Part shown: positions 44,601 to 56,107 of the stretch, piece by piece
How the letters are laid out: each line of letters starts with the position of its first letter
How positions within the stretch are numbered: the stretch's first letter is position 1
From: Tillandsia leiboldiana
Taxonomy: Eukaryota > Streptophyta > Magnoliopsida > Poales > Bromeliaceae
Direction of reading: 5' to 3'
DNA: 64,000 bases
Assembly: GCA_029204045.2 (NCBI GenBank)
Contig: CM055065.1
Span: forward strand, 9,430,521 to 9,494,520
The notes under the pieces: model-generated
Seen by the model: the letters and a program-made list of their open reading frames with translations, nothing else
Database searches by the model: none
Told to the model about the DNA's origin: nothing
Position numbers and translations under genes: made by a program

Positions 44601-45025
44601 TTGTTCTCCCCTATTTTGCAGAGTCTTCTGCGGGAGTTGCTGGGACATCTTCGGCAGATCGGGGTAAGATGATAGCATACTAGATAGTCGTCTACCCCGT
44701 CTGCGAGCATAGCAGTATTTTGATTGTATCCCTTATACACTCAGATAGTTGTATTTTCTTTTATTTTGGGTCTGGCTCAACCAGCTGGTTGTATTTATTT
44801 GGTGAGCTGGGAGGGACATATGTACTTATTTGAGAGTTATATTGTACTTTTACTTTCCAGCTGTGGTCTGAGATGTATTAGTTTTAGTTCAGCTCTGTAT
44901 TTATGCTCCTTTATTATATCTTTTATATCTGAGCAGGTTACCAGTGCTTCGTGTACACGGGAAATTTCGTGTGCACGGCGGATCTGTGGACAGGCCCGGG
45001 TTCTGGTTTACACCCAGGGCGTGAC
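41697..45025 (+). mobile_element. Solo LTR S2 (about 3330 bp), inserted in C1 gag
   Basis: Starts TGTAGTGGTCC and runs to GGGCGTGAC at 45025. Its final A is at 49086, after S3. The target-site duplication is GCAAG (41692-41696) against ACAAG (49087-49091), one mismatch. The first 300 bases align with the reverse complement of E4 LTR sequence around 53800-54080, so S2 and E4 are related families. It contains a G-box array (42099-42501), palindromes at about 42553-42590 and a TATA box at 42630-42637. Confidence 0.87.
42630..42637 (+). promoter_or_regulatory. S2 TATA box
   Basis: TATAAATA in GGCCTATAAATAGGCC, about 60 bases downstream of paired GCGCCCGAATCCG half-palindromes. Confidence 0.75.
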
Positions 45026-47935
45026 TATCACGCCCCGAGACCGCCAATTTGTACGGTTCGGGCACGCCAACAGACCCGCCAATCGGGTATGACCCTTCAC
45101 TACACGAAAGGAACGGTAACATCCATAATAACACAACAAGTGTATGCGGAAGTTCAATATCAGAGTACTAAAAATCACTACTAATTTAAAACTTTCGTTC
45201 AATAACAAACAGTTAAGCGGAAATGAAAGCATACAAGAGTGAACCATAAATTAAATTTATTACACTTTACATTTCTGAAACTTGCAATTTAAAATTATTA
45301 CAATTCTTTTACATCATTTCCTCACCATACAAGGTTCACTCAAGAAATATAATAAAAGGGTACCTCTGCTAGACCCTCTAGGTCTCTATGCTGCTGGGCC
45401 CTTGCCCCTGTCGTATGCCTCGCCGTCTGCATCTGAACCTGGGAAAATGGTCACCCGAGGGTGTGAGAACTACTTAAAGTTCCCAGTGGGTTCAACCACC
45501 GAGAAAAAGTGTCCTACACCACTTGGTCCAATGGAAGCAATAATAATAGGATGCTAGGAAACTAAAATCCTCAATATCAAAATGCTGCTATGCAATATAA
45601 TATATCACTGCACTATACTATCTGTGTCTAATCATCAACCATCACTACTCTGTCCAGCCATACCAGGCTACTCTGCACCAAGTCGGCCACTATGCCGCTG
45701 TACACAGGGTTAAACTAACCCGGCCATCTTGGCCACTCTAATTTCTGTTTATTCTTTAAATTATGGTGCTTTAGTTCAAGTTAACCCTCGAAAATTCTTA
45801 TCCAACGGGCCCCAGCCCGGTAGTCATGCTACCACCAGATAAGATTTCTAAGGTTGCTGATAACATCTCAAGTGCTACCCCGTCCTACGGGAGAAACGTC
45901 CCGAACGGGTCACTGCCCGGGAGAGGGACACTGCCTACAACTCCAACATGGGCCGCGTTTCACCCCGTAGGTACGCCCGTTTTATCTTTAGGTTTCCTTT
46001 CTTTTCTTTTCTTTCTCTTTTCTTTTTGTTTTCTTTTTCTTTTTCTTTTTTGTGTGCTTAGCCTCTTTGCTTTTAAACACTTTTCTTTCTTATTCGAGCT
46101 TATAGCTCCATTGCCACTGGCAATCTTTTTCTTTTTCTTTTAAGCATTTAGCTCTTTACTTTCACTTTTAGCCTTTCGAAAGTACCTCGTCCGACGGGTC
46201 ACTGCCCAAGGAGTCCTGCTCCACTTGACGAGTCTCAAATTCGAAGGCGTCACTTATATTCTCTTCTTGTTCTCTTTCTGTTCTCTTTATCTTAAGCAAT
46301 TTGCTTGTCTTGCTTATTAACTACTTTTAGCTCTTTCTTGAGCAATTTGCTTGTCTTGCTTATTAACCACTTTTAGCTCTTTCTTGAGCTTTATCTCTTT
46401 TATCCTAACTTTTTGTTCATTTGTATTTATTCCTCATTTGCCACTTAGCAAATCTCTGTAGTTCCCTAGCCCCTTTTTAAACTTTTCTTTACTTGTTCAC
46501 AATTCACAACTCACTGTTTCAATTACCCTTAAAGTTACACTATGTCGCAAGGACATTAGTCACTTTCAATTTTATCTACTTAGGGTTTATTACTCTATTT
46601 CCCATTTTCCCATTCATGTCTCCACACCTGATCATTTCCCATTTTCCTTTATTTAACTCTGATTGAAGTTAAACTAATTTATCCATTTACCCAGACGTCC
46701 TATGACTTTCTGGGGTTATGTTTATTTAATTCTTTAACTTTGGGATCTAATCCCCTTTTTCCTGATTCCTTTCTGAATCCTAGAGTTAACTTAACTCTAT
46801 TTTTTTTTCCTGTTCCACTTTTAACATAGGGTTACACTGACTCTAATTTCTCGTCTGTGAGTTTAAACCTCTCTAGTTCACCTTAGGTTCCCTTTACCTA
46901 AGTTCCATGTGATACTCATCCTAGAGTTCCTTGACTCTATGTTGATCACTCTATTCAGTGTCCTTAGGTTATCTCCTAAGATAATGCCACTCGTCCAATC
47001 CTAGGATAACTCCTATGTTTGATGTCACTCATTAAACCCTGAATCTAGGTTTTCTCCTAGTCTTACTACCAACATGTTCTTTTTCCTGATGTCACATGAT
47101 TCCTAGGGTTATACCCTAACATGATCACAATCATAACATGATTATCTACTTTTACGCATGCAATCATTTTTATATCCATCATAAAATAATATTTATCCTC
47201 TACGCATGCAATTATCATCTATTTAGATAAATCAAGAATTTGCATCTTTCTCCTAAGTCAACTTTACACATGCAAATTTATCCCCTATCTTTGGCAACCA
47301 ACAGTTGCACTTTTCATCGGTATCCATTTACACATGCACATTTTATCCTCTATCTCTGACAACCAACAGTTGCGCTTTTCATCTGCATCCATTTACACAG
47401 ATGATCTTAATCATGATTACCTAACGCCTATAACAGGCTACTATCATGCTTCTAAATCGAAAAGCAAAGGAGCAAGGGGAGAGGTCACCCAATTTCGGCA
47501 GAATCCCCCACCTTGTGGTGTCCCAAATTGCTTGTAGACACTTGCAATTGGTCTCCGCGCGACTCCACTCGTTCCCTCGAGCTTGCACGCAAAACGAGGC
47601 ACGCCAAAACGCCCTGCGACACTCCGAGCAGCAAAACGGCACAGTAAAACTCAGTCCCTAACACGCATGTGGACATAGGGTCAAATCCAAAATCCAAAAG
47701 GACGCCTTAAAACTGTGCCGAAATACCGTAAAAACAACACGCGGGACTTACCTCGATAATGTCGCGCCGTCCAACGCGTCCATTCGGCTCTTTGAAACAC
47801 CTTGCGCGCTCCACGGAGTCCACGGCGCGCTCACGCGCCCTCGAAAACCCCCCACGGAATCGCCCTCTCCCTCTCCTGGTACGCTCGGGTGAAGCCAAAA
47901 AGGAGAAAAGGAGGAGAAATGGGGCCATTCGGGCC

Positions 47936-47942
47936 CATATAG
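47936..47942 (-). promoter_or_regulatory. S3 TATA-like box
   Basis: ATATAGG on the plus strand within GGGCCCATATAGGCC; minus strand CCTATAT. It lies about 30 bases from the palindrome at 47969-47984 on the upstream side, the same spacing logic as in S1 and E4. Confidence 0.55.
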
Positions 47943-48390
47943 GCCAAAAACCCGATTTCGGGTGCACCTTTCGGGCGCCCGAAATTGATTCGGGCTGCTA
48001 CATTGATTTCCGCACCGCGGTCCATGCGTCCATGACGCGCCAGCGTGGCTCCACGTCACACGCGGCGGCCAACCACGAGGCGAAACGTGGCCCAAGACCC
48101 ATGCACCGCGCCCACGGACTAGTGACAGCCAATCAGAGGCTGCCACGTGGACCGCACTAGCGCCCGCGGTAGCTGCGTCGCGTCGCGTCACGCGTCGTGT
48201 CGCGCTGACCGTCCAATGGGAGGCCGACACGTGGCCTCCCCGCTGACACCGCGCTAGGGAGCCGCCACGCCTTCCCCACGCGCCCTGCCGCCCTCGGCCG
48301 CTGCGTCCAATGGGGAGACGCCACGTGGCGTCCCCCAGCTACCCCGCGCGCCTCGAGCCGAGCTCCCCTGTGCACCGCGCATGCACCTTG

Positions 48391-48490
48391 CCTCGGGATC
48401 CGCGCCACTGCCTCGGGATCTGTGCCACTGCCTCGGGATCCGTGCCACTGCCTCGGGATCCGTGCCACTGCCTCGGGATCCGTGCCGCTA
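48391..48490. repeat. 20-bp tandem repeat, five units
   Basis: CCTCGGGATCCGTGCCACTG is repeated at 48391, 48411, 48431, 48451 and 48471 with one or two changes. Confidence 0.95.
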
Positions 48491-49091
48491 CAGTAACTTT
48501 CGGGCGCTCAACTGACTGGACCGGACTGCTACAGTGAACCGGTTCGCTAAAGTGCAAAGACCCGGTTGGCTACAGTACTTTTCGGGTGCCCAGAACCAAG
48601 TTTCGGGCGCCCGAAACTTGGGCCCAAGCCCAGTTTCGCTCGTTTTTGTCCGTTTTCGCCCGTTTCTCGCCCGTTTTCGCTCAAATTTGATGGGCCGCCA
48701 CAGTTTAACTTGTTTTACCTCATGGCAATTTAAATTTTCAGTTTGGCCCCTTTCTGGGTCGCCAAATGTCTCACTGTAATCACAATCGCTGACGGGCCCC
48801 GTTCTCACTATCCGGGTATCCGTTCAAAGCGAAACTTTTACTGTGGCCATAAAACATATTTACGGAGCTCCCGTAATTTTCTCGGAATTTTCTGAAACTA
48901 TAAATTTTTCGCTTACAATCTGGGCCCACTTTCTCATGAGACTCTAGATCTCTTATTTTAATCCCGATTTGGGCCCAATTCATTCCCAGGTCATCCTTCA
49001 CTTTTCCAGACTCAATAAAAATAGTATTGCATACCATTTCTATTCCCATTTATTTATATACCAAAATCTGGTACATTACAGTGACAACAAG

Positions 49092-49813
49092 TATAGAGTC
49101 AAGCGGACAAATCAAGCAAAACTTGCAACAACTACCAACAAGTTCATCCACCGGAAATCTCATAAGAACCAATCAAAGGTGAAGAACTTTGGTAGTACAC
49201 CACCCGAGACGACATCGTCATGGAACTTAAAGAAAAGTGATCAACCGAACAAGACGCGTTCACCACGGAGATCAACTTCACGATTATTGCCAACGTATTC
49301 CAAAACTCGTAAGGTTTGGGTGCGCAAAGGTAAAATTTTACCTTGTCTTGTCATTCATATATCACTACATGCATATGACAATTCGTCTTGGTATCTGGAC
49401 AGTGGTTGTTCCCGTCACATGACTGGTGATAAAAACTATTTTCAAACGTTTGAGAAAACCTCCGGAGGACTTGTAGTTTTCGGAGATGGTCGAACTTCAA
49501 AAATAGTTGGCAAAGGAACAATTGTTATTTCAGATGGCCCGGTTTTGAACAATGTTTTATTTGTTGAAGGCCTTAAGACTAACCTCATAAGCATTAGTAA
49601 ATTATGTGATAATGGTTTTTCAATTAATTTCTCTTCTGTTGAATGCATTGTAATTGACGAAAACTATTCATTCTTTTTGAAAGGGGTTAGATCACAAAAT
49701 AACTGCTATGTAGTTCCTAATAAATTTTCTGAACATTGTAATCTAGTGTCACTTGATAATGAAACACTTTGGCATGAAAGACTAGGTCACATGAGCTTTA
49801 AGGAACTATCTAG
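49092..49813 (+). pseudogene. C1 gag end, protease and start of integrase
   Basis: An open frame of about 240 codons resumes exactly after the S2 target duplication. It carries a lysine-rich Gag tail, then WYLDSGCSRHMTGD with the aspartic protease D-S-G (GAC at 49398-49400). FGDGRTSKIVGKGTI and LKTNLISISKLCDNGFSINF follow, then LWHERLGHMSFKELS, the start of the integrase HHCC zinc domain. The order gag-PR-IN is that of Ty1/copia. It is cut at 49813 by E4; the rest of C1 pol must lie outside the window. Confidence 0.9.
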
Positions 49814-52800
49814 TGTCACGCCCCGGCGTCGAAACTGCGACCCAGGCTCGCCAACAGATCCGCCGCCCATACGGGAAGCCCAGTATAGACGAAGCGACTA
49901 ACCTGCAAAAGATCAACTATACTATACAGATATCAGAGCTGAAAGTAAAATAATCTGCTGTAAAAGTAAAATCAACTACTGTACAACTGAAAATAAAGAT
50001 ACAATGTCCATCTCCCAAATACGATCATATACAAAGTCCTCTAATACAAAACTCAGAACTCAACAGGGAGATGTCTCCAATAAATACACTAGTGTACAGG
50101 CTCTCAATACATAAAACATACTCACTACATCAGTCTCTCAAAAGAGGAAAAACAACTAATCTACTGAAGCTCTCCTCCGAAGGGGTACCGCTACACTCCA
50201 ACGACGGGTAGGTAACTAGCTCGCGACTCCCTCGCCTCGTTCAGAAGAAACAGCAACTGGAGCAACAGGAACAGGAGCAGACGTCCCTGGGGAAAAAGAC
50301 ACCACGACGGGTGTGAGAACTACATCCCACAGTAGTTCTTAGTGGGTGCCGCCAACAAGCCCAACGGTCCGCCCACTAAGTCTACTAGAGGCATGCTGTG
50401 ACAAATGAAATACTGAAGGAAAGAGCTGGAAATGAATAACTCTACAGCTACTATGCCCCTATCTAGATGCTCAAAAAGTGGAACCGATGATAACATGGCG
50501 CATCTACTATCCCTCAACTCAGATCACCCAATCTACCTGACTGCCTCCTCGGGTCCAGTCAAACCTGCGCCTACCTACTACCGTTACATCCCGGAGGACC
50601 GGACTTACGTAGGGCGTCCGTAGCTGCCAAAACTGGCCCAGCCAGAGGGACTGTGTCCATAACTGCCAAAACTGGCCTAGTCAGAGGGACGGCGTCGACA
50701 AGTCGCGATACCAAAGTGCGGACCCACCCCGGACGTGGCACTCGAGGGGAGCGACCCCAACGAGGACAAAGGTATCCGCGCACTCTGTCGAGCTCAGGTG
50801 GCACTGCAGGCTATAGTCCAAAATCCACGCTCACGCTTTGAATGGAAGGACTCAATCCTCAAACATCTCGCACAACAGTCGGAGCACTCTCGACGACTCA
50901 GCTGATCAGCTCACACGGAACACGAGACACAAGCCTCTCAAACAACTCACAGCACAAAACACACTAGCTGGAGATACTCCACAGCCAGGATCGACCCACA
51001 ACTCAGGGCTAACAATCTGGTCGGACAACACTCAACGACCCGGGACCACCGTCAACTCCGACGGTTCCCAACAACAGAACCCTAAACTCACAGGAAAGAC
51101 CGACACCATAAGGGTTCGGAAACCCGATAGGCCGGTGCTTAGAACCCTATCAAACAAGAATAGACTCTAGGCTCCGCCTATCGAAGTTTTCGACCCCCTT
51201 ATAGTTCGGGAACACTACAACCACGGTACAACACGCAGAAGACACCAACCTGGGCCCGAAAGTTCCGGGAGACCTACATCTACAACCCTATCAAACAAGA
51301 ACAGGTTCCAGGCTCGGCCCCCGTGGCTTTCGTCCCGACAAAGGAACGGCCCCTTGAACCCAGACCACTCGAATCCTTTTGAGTGGGGAGGTTTACAGGA
51401 AAAAGGGTGTCATTTGTTACTGAAAACGATTTTCACTCAACCCACGCGGGTGAGGGCTAAAAGTAGTTCCCTTTTTGAAAAACTCTCTTGATTTGAGGAA
51501 AAACCCATTTTTAATGATTTTTAGTTCTTTTAGCAAAAACAGTTAGAAAACAAGTATTTTACCCAAACCCCGAAGGGCTGATGCCTTTGTCCAATCAAAC
51601 AAGAACAGACTCCAGCGGCCCTTCGATGCTTGGAAGAAAACATTGGTAGACTAAAATCATGTGTATGTCGAAAAGGGTTATGGGTTCTAAGTCCTGCTAA
51701 CACTGGTACACTACTGCCACTAACACAGTGGCGACAACCCAAACAGGGGAAACAAGACCTCCCGGGACCACCGTTTACCCCAAACGGTTCCCGGCACAGA
51801 TAAGCGATCAACTACATCTACCAGACTCCACTCTGCTCCCAAGCACGAGTGCAAATGCATCCCACACTAAAAGGAAGTCCCGACCGCTCGGCCGACTACC
51901 CGGGCGAGGATAACACTAAGTCCAGGAATAGAAGAACAGTGTGGATGTCTAAACATAAATAACCCTAGCCCAAGTGAGGGTTTTCTACTGGTCTGGTTAC
52001 ACATGCAACATATGACGGGGGTGCTAGGTCAAGTTCCAAATAACTATAATTAAATAGGTGGTAGGAAGCAGAAGAGATCATCAGATAAATACAAGGAATT
52101 ACAATTCCTACAATCTAGCATGCTACACTAGAATCCACTATCATGCATGGTCCTACTATAGCAGATTTAATGCTCAGTCCATCAAACTTGGAGATAAGGC
52201 CACCCACCTGAAGGCGCTAACTGTCCAAGATCCAACAGCTGAAAACACCAGGAGCAGCAACCACCAATAATCCACAGTCCCAAAATCCCAGAACAACTCC
52301 TCCTGGGTACAACACAGGATTCACAGTTACACTTTATTCCAAAATTAACCAAATACACGCAGTCTGAAAATCAGTCCCAAAGATGCCAATTATTCACCTG
52401 TAGAAATGGCTTTGAAAAATCTGATAAAAATACCACAGCGATCCTCGCGTCGAGACCTTCGAAACGGGTACCTACATGTCCAATTCCGAGCACCGTAGGC
52501 CAAGTTACAAATTCCACAACACAGGGTGCTCACAACCTCACAACAACTCGACTGTAAATCCATGCACAGTTAAGGGAGAAAATTATACCTCCGGGCAAGC
52601 CTCAAAAAAATCCAAGAAAAATACGGTGATAATCCACGCGTCGAGTAGATGCAAAAAGTGCAAAGGCTCGTCTCAATCCGACGCTCGAGCGCGGAGAACT
52701 CCTCACAACAACCCTGCTGTCCCAGTAAGACAGGAAGAACTCCTCGAAAAGTGTGAAACAAGGAAATGCTGAAAATATCAAGATCGTAGCCTTACCTGTC

Positions 52801-53063
52801 GCGGATCCAACGGCGAAGAAATCGCTCGAAAAGGTGGTCAGAGTAGGCCGAGGGAGCTCGCGCACCGAAACGCGACGGAAGAAACACCGGCGAAGGAACG
52901 TCGCGACGCGCCAAGAAAATGGAAACCTCGATAAGCGCGCCACGTAAAATCCCCAAAATCCACCGATGGATGCAGCACTGCGTGGGGATCAACTTTGCTG
53001 AAGGTCTCCCGTCGGTTTGAAGCTCTGAAATGCCAAAAATCTGCAAGTGAAGGCGGCTCGGGC

Positions 53064-53071
53064 TATTTATA
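53064..53071 (-). promoter_or_regulatory. E4 LTR TATA box
   Basis: TATTTATA on the plus strand in CGGGCTATTTATAGGCC. The 18-bp palindrome GATTCGGGCGCCCGAATC lies at 53131-53148, upstream on the minus strand. Confidence 0.75.
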
Positions 53072-53245
53072 GGCCGCATAAAACAAATGGAAAAATTCCA
53101 ACCAAGTCCCCAGATTCGGGCGCTCCCGAGGATTCGGGCGCCCGAATCCGGCAGCAGAGAGGGAACACTGTTGGCGCCCGGAACTTCCTCATGCCGCCAC
53201 GTCACCCGCACAGCAAACAGCTGTGCGGGGCGCGCCAGGAGTGGC

Positions 53246-53755
53246 CACGTGGCCCTCCCGGTGACCGACACGTGTCCCGCACAGCAAACAGCTGTGCGGG
53301 GCGCGTGTGGTGCCGCCGCGTGGCGCCTCCCCGGTCAAACGGGTAGGTGGCGCCCGCCAATCGCGGAGCGCCACCTGTCCCTGGCACTATCGCGGTCACA
53401 CATGCGGGCAGGCGCAGCCTGGCCGCCTGCCACGCACGCGCCCCGAGGCGCCCGCCCGCGACCCAGTGCGCCGCTCCTCGTGAGCCCGCGAGTAGCACGC
53501 CGACACGTGTCCCCTGCACCCGGTCCACGCACCCTACTTCGGGTTCCGTGGACCGCGCCGCGTGCACCGACCAACCGGGGACTGCCACGTGTCCACCCGC
53601 CTTGGTCCATGCACTGCCGCGCCAACCCTGTGGACCGCGCATCAAGAGCCCGCCAATCAGGCGGCGCCACGTGTCCATGCGCCGGGTCCGTGCACCCAGC
53701 CGCGCCTCTCTATGGACCGAGTGCTGTGGACCGGCCAATAACAGGCCGCCACGTG
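53246..53755 (-). promoter_or_regulatory. CCAAT/G-box array upstream of the E4 TATA box
   Basis: CACGTG occurs at 53246, 53269, 53504, 53586, 53668 and 53750 (start positions). The last four are spaced exactly 82 bp apart. Several units have CCAAT or CCAA about 13 bases to the left of the CACGTG. G-boxes bind plant bZIP and bHLH factors and CCAAT binds NF-Y. The array lies 180-690 bases upstream of the minus-strand TATA box, so it is a plausible LTR enhancer. Confidence 0.7.
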
Positions 53756-54080
53756 GCAGTCGGCGGTCCACGGCCCCTCCCTTGCACCGAAATTCAGCGA
53801 AAACTTCCGGGAGTCCGTTTTTGGGCCTCCGGACTCAGAATCAAACAAGCAAATAGCCGTTTTCAAGTATTTTTCCGTGCTGAATCCAAATCCAACCTCT
53901 GTTTGGCCCAAAACCATTTCAAAAATTCGGCAAATGCAGCCGAAGGCCAATCCAGCTGTGGATATCACACAGGGTCCATCTGTGGCATCCCTTTGATGCA
54001 CTATGGGCCAAACACACCAACACTAGGTGTTCTACACCACGGTTCATGGGAGAAGCTACACGGGGATCAGGGTCACCACA

Positions 54081-55477
54081 TCCTCCCCCACTAAAAGAAA
54101 GTTTCTTCCCCGAAACTGAAACACACCACAACAACAAAACTAAAAGAATCAAATCAACCCAAAGAACGCAAACACTAAACTAACAAGAAAGGTACGGCTC
54201 CACCAGCAGGAAAGTCATCAACCCCAACCCTCGATTTAGAAAACAGCTGAAATTAGCGAGAATAGGTTCGGGCACTGTCTCCATTTCTGGAGCAATCTTT
54301 CGAAGTTTTCGTCCTGTTCGTAAATTTCAGCACAAACGCGAGAAAAGGGAGAGAAGTGTTGGTGCCATTCCTGCTATGGCTACAAAAACGAAAGCTACCA
54401 CTAACCGAGACTCCTAAGGACACAACCTCTAGTCCTAAACATCACATCTGCTCCCGAGGTGGCGTCTGTCCAAAGCCGCTGAAGCCCAAGCTACAGGAAG
54501 GATATCCCGGTGACCTGTGAAGATGAACTCCTGATGTCCAAGTCACGGAAAGGTCACTGTCCTCATTCCACAATCAGCAGTTGCACGATACCGCACCAAC
54601 TGGTCCATCCCGCGTGCTCAATCTGAGTCGTGGAGCTGTCACTGAACCGGTATAATTCCAAGTCTCAACTGTACTGGACACAATCCACTAGGCTCCCCCA
54701 CATGCACAACACCAACAGGAACCTGTACCTCTAGTGCACATGGTAACAACTCTACCTCCAGTCCAGACAGGGAAGCCAAAAACACTCAACTCAGACTGCT
54801 GTAAAGAAATCATGCCCGCGACAACCTGGTCCACTGCCGTAGCGCCCTCCAACCGGGCGGTACAAACTCATCCGCTCGATGTAGGTGGTCGTCGCTCAGT
54901 CTGCCTCTGCTCACACTGGGGTGACAAATGCGGTCCTCCGTAGATAACCAATCCATGCTACCGCCGCGCCACTCTAATGTAGATGCTGATACTGCAATCC
55001 GGGTCCACCCGATCTCTGGCATCTCAGAAATCCGCTACCCTGGAAAAAGAAATTCGAAATGCCTCTGCCGACCGATCTATCCTCCATCACCCGGCACGAA
55101 ACACCAAAATCCAGAACTCGCCTCTGGTGGCAGATCCCTATCCAAAGGAACTGCAACGCCACACTCCATACACCATGCCTACTCCATTGAAGCGTCAATA
55201 ATCCGCAACGGAGGAACCAACTAAACTGAAAGGTATCCTGGCGCTATCCACTTCCAGTCACACATATCCTATGCGCCTCGTCCCTCGAAACCTGGAGCGC
55301 GTAGTTCAACGACTGCATAAACTCCCTAGCACAGGGAGGCTCTCAAATAGTCTCTCCATCACTACCAACCCCAATTCTGCCTCCAAAGGCTCCCACTTAA
55401 ACCTATGAATCGGGATGGTTCAGACTGCCGGGACTGGCTCCATCGATCGATGATGTCCCAAGCTCATCTACTAACCG
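54081..55477 (-). mobile_element. E4 internal region, non-coding part with polypurine tract
   Basis: Begins with TCCTCCCCCACT (polypurine tract on the minus strand) and the conserved TTTCTTCCCCGAAACT phrase. The rest shows no RT, RNase H or integrase motif in any frame and has frequent stops. E4 therefore lacks pol and is a large non-autonomous element. Confidence 0.75.
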
Positions 55478-55813
55478 CTATCCACCCTGCCTCGGTGCCT
55501 CGGCACTACTCGTCGGCACGGAGGGGGCTGCTCGCTCCATCGGTGCCACTGGTACAACTGAATATGCCACTGCATACAAAGGAAGTGCTGGAGGACACTC
55601 AAGCGGTACTGCAACAAGCTGTGCTCTCTGCTCCAACAAGCGCATCAAACGTTCCATGGCTTCCTCCTGGCATCGGACAGCCTCCGACATCTGTGCCATC
55701 TAGATCCATAACTCCTGGGTCTCGCTCTGCTCTGATAGCTCTGCCTCCCGCTGCTCGGGTTACTCATCAGATGCGGGATGTGCCCTCTTCACTACACGAC
55801 GTCTCAGGGGCAT
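55478..55813 (-). pseudogene. E4 gag N-terminal remnant
   Basis: ATG at 55813-55811 (minus) starts MPLRRRVVKRAHPASDE, a basic start like that of many plant gypsy Gags. A stop follows, then, in the same frame after a second stop, MAQMSEAVRCQEEAMERLM, a helical stretch, and a proline-rich end at a stop at 55478. No capsid or zinc-knuckle sequence follows. The position, right after the PBS and leader, supports gag identity; the sequence match is weak. Confidence 0.5.
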
Positions 55814-56086
55814 CGTAGTCCACTTCACAATAACAAACATCAGGACACAAAACCAAACGACCCAATCAAGCGAAAGTCTAAGACATGCCATCCATTCCAT
55901 AGCATTATGTTGTCTGCAACCAACATAATCGCTTAGGAGAATAAACATGCCAATCACTCATCCCGTCTCTTGGGAGAGGTATAAAACTCAATCAGGACTC
56001 TCGCTAAAAGTCACGACTCTCACATAGTCATCCTAATGTCCAACCACAAGCCTAGGGTTTCTAAGTCCACCATGACCTACAACCTA

Positions 56087-56099
56087 GGCTCTGATACCA
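56087..56099 (-). other. E4 primer-binding site (tRNA-Met)
   Basis: GGCTCTGATACCA on the plus strand, eight bases left of the 5' LTR at 56108. The 270 bases between gag and PBS are leader. Confidence 0.9.
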
Positions 56100-56107
56100 C
56101 TCTAATC

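Larger units (their letters stand above)
45026..49080 (-). mobile_element. Solo LTR S3 (4055 bp), inserted at the very end of S2
   Basis: Runs from TATCACGCCCCGAG to GGTACATTACA; on the minus strand TGTAATGTACC to GGGGCGTGATA, with one terminal base changed from the usual CA. GTGAC flanks it (45021-45025 and 49081-49085), which places the insertion one base before the S2 terminus. It holds a pyrimidine-rich low-complexity block (45970-46400), three CCAAT/G-box pairs (48130-48330), a 20-bp repeat (48391-48490) and two copies of the palindrome TTTCGGGCGCCCGAAA. Confidence 0.88.
49814..54080 (-). mobile_element. E4 3' LTR (4267 bp)
   Basis: Runs from TGTCACGCCCCGGCG to GGGTCACCACA, with the polypurine-tract complement at 54081. 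TCTAG (49809-49813) is the left target copy; the right copy is beyond the window. It is nearly identical to the 5' LTR (56108-57508 and 61929-62286) over the shared 1.7 kb, apart from a 16-bp segment at about 51010-51026 absent from the 5' LTR. A TATA box, palindrome and G-box array are listed separately. Confidence 0.9.

Noticed and set aside
45015..45035. Inverted repeat suggesting a DNA-transposon terminus
   Set aside because: Explained by two related LTRs meeting head to head after a nested insertion with a GTGAC duplication.
53246..53755. CRISPR-like array because of regular 82-bp spacing
   Set aside because: The units are diverged tandem repeats in a plant LTR promoter, without constant repeats and unique spacers and without cas genes.
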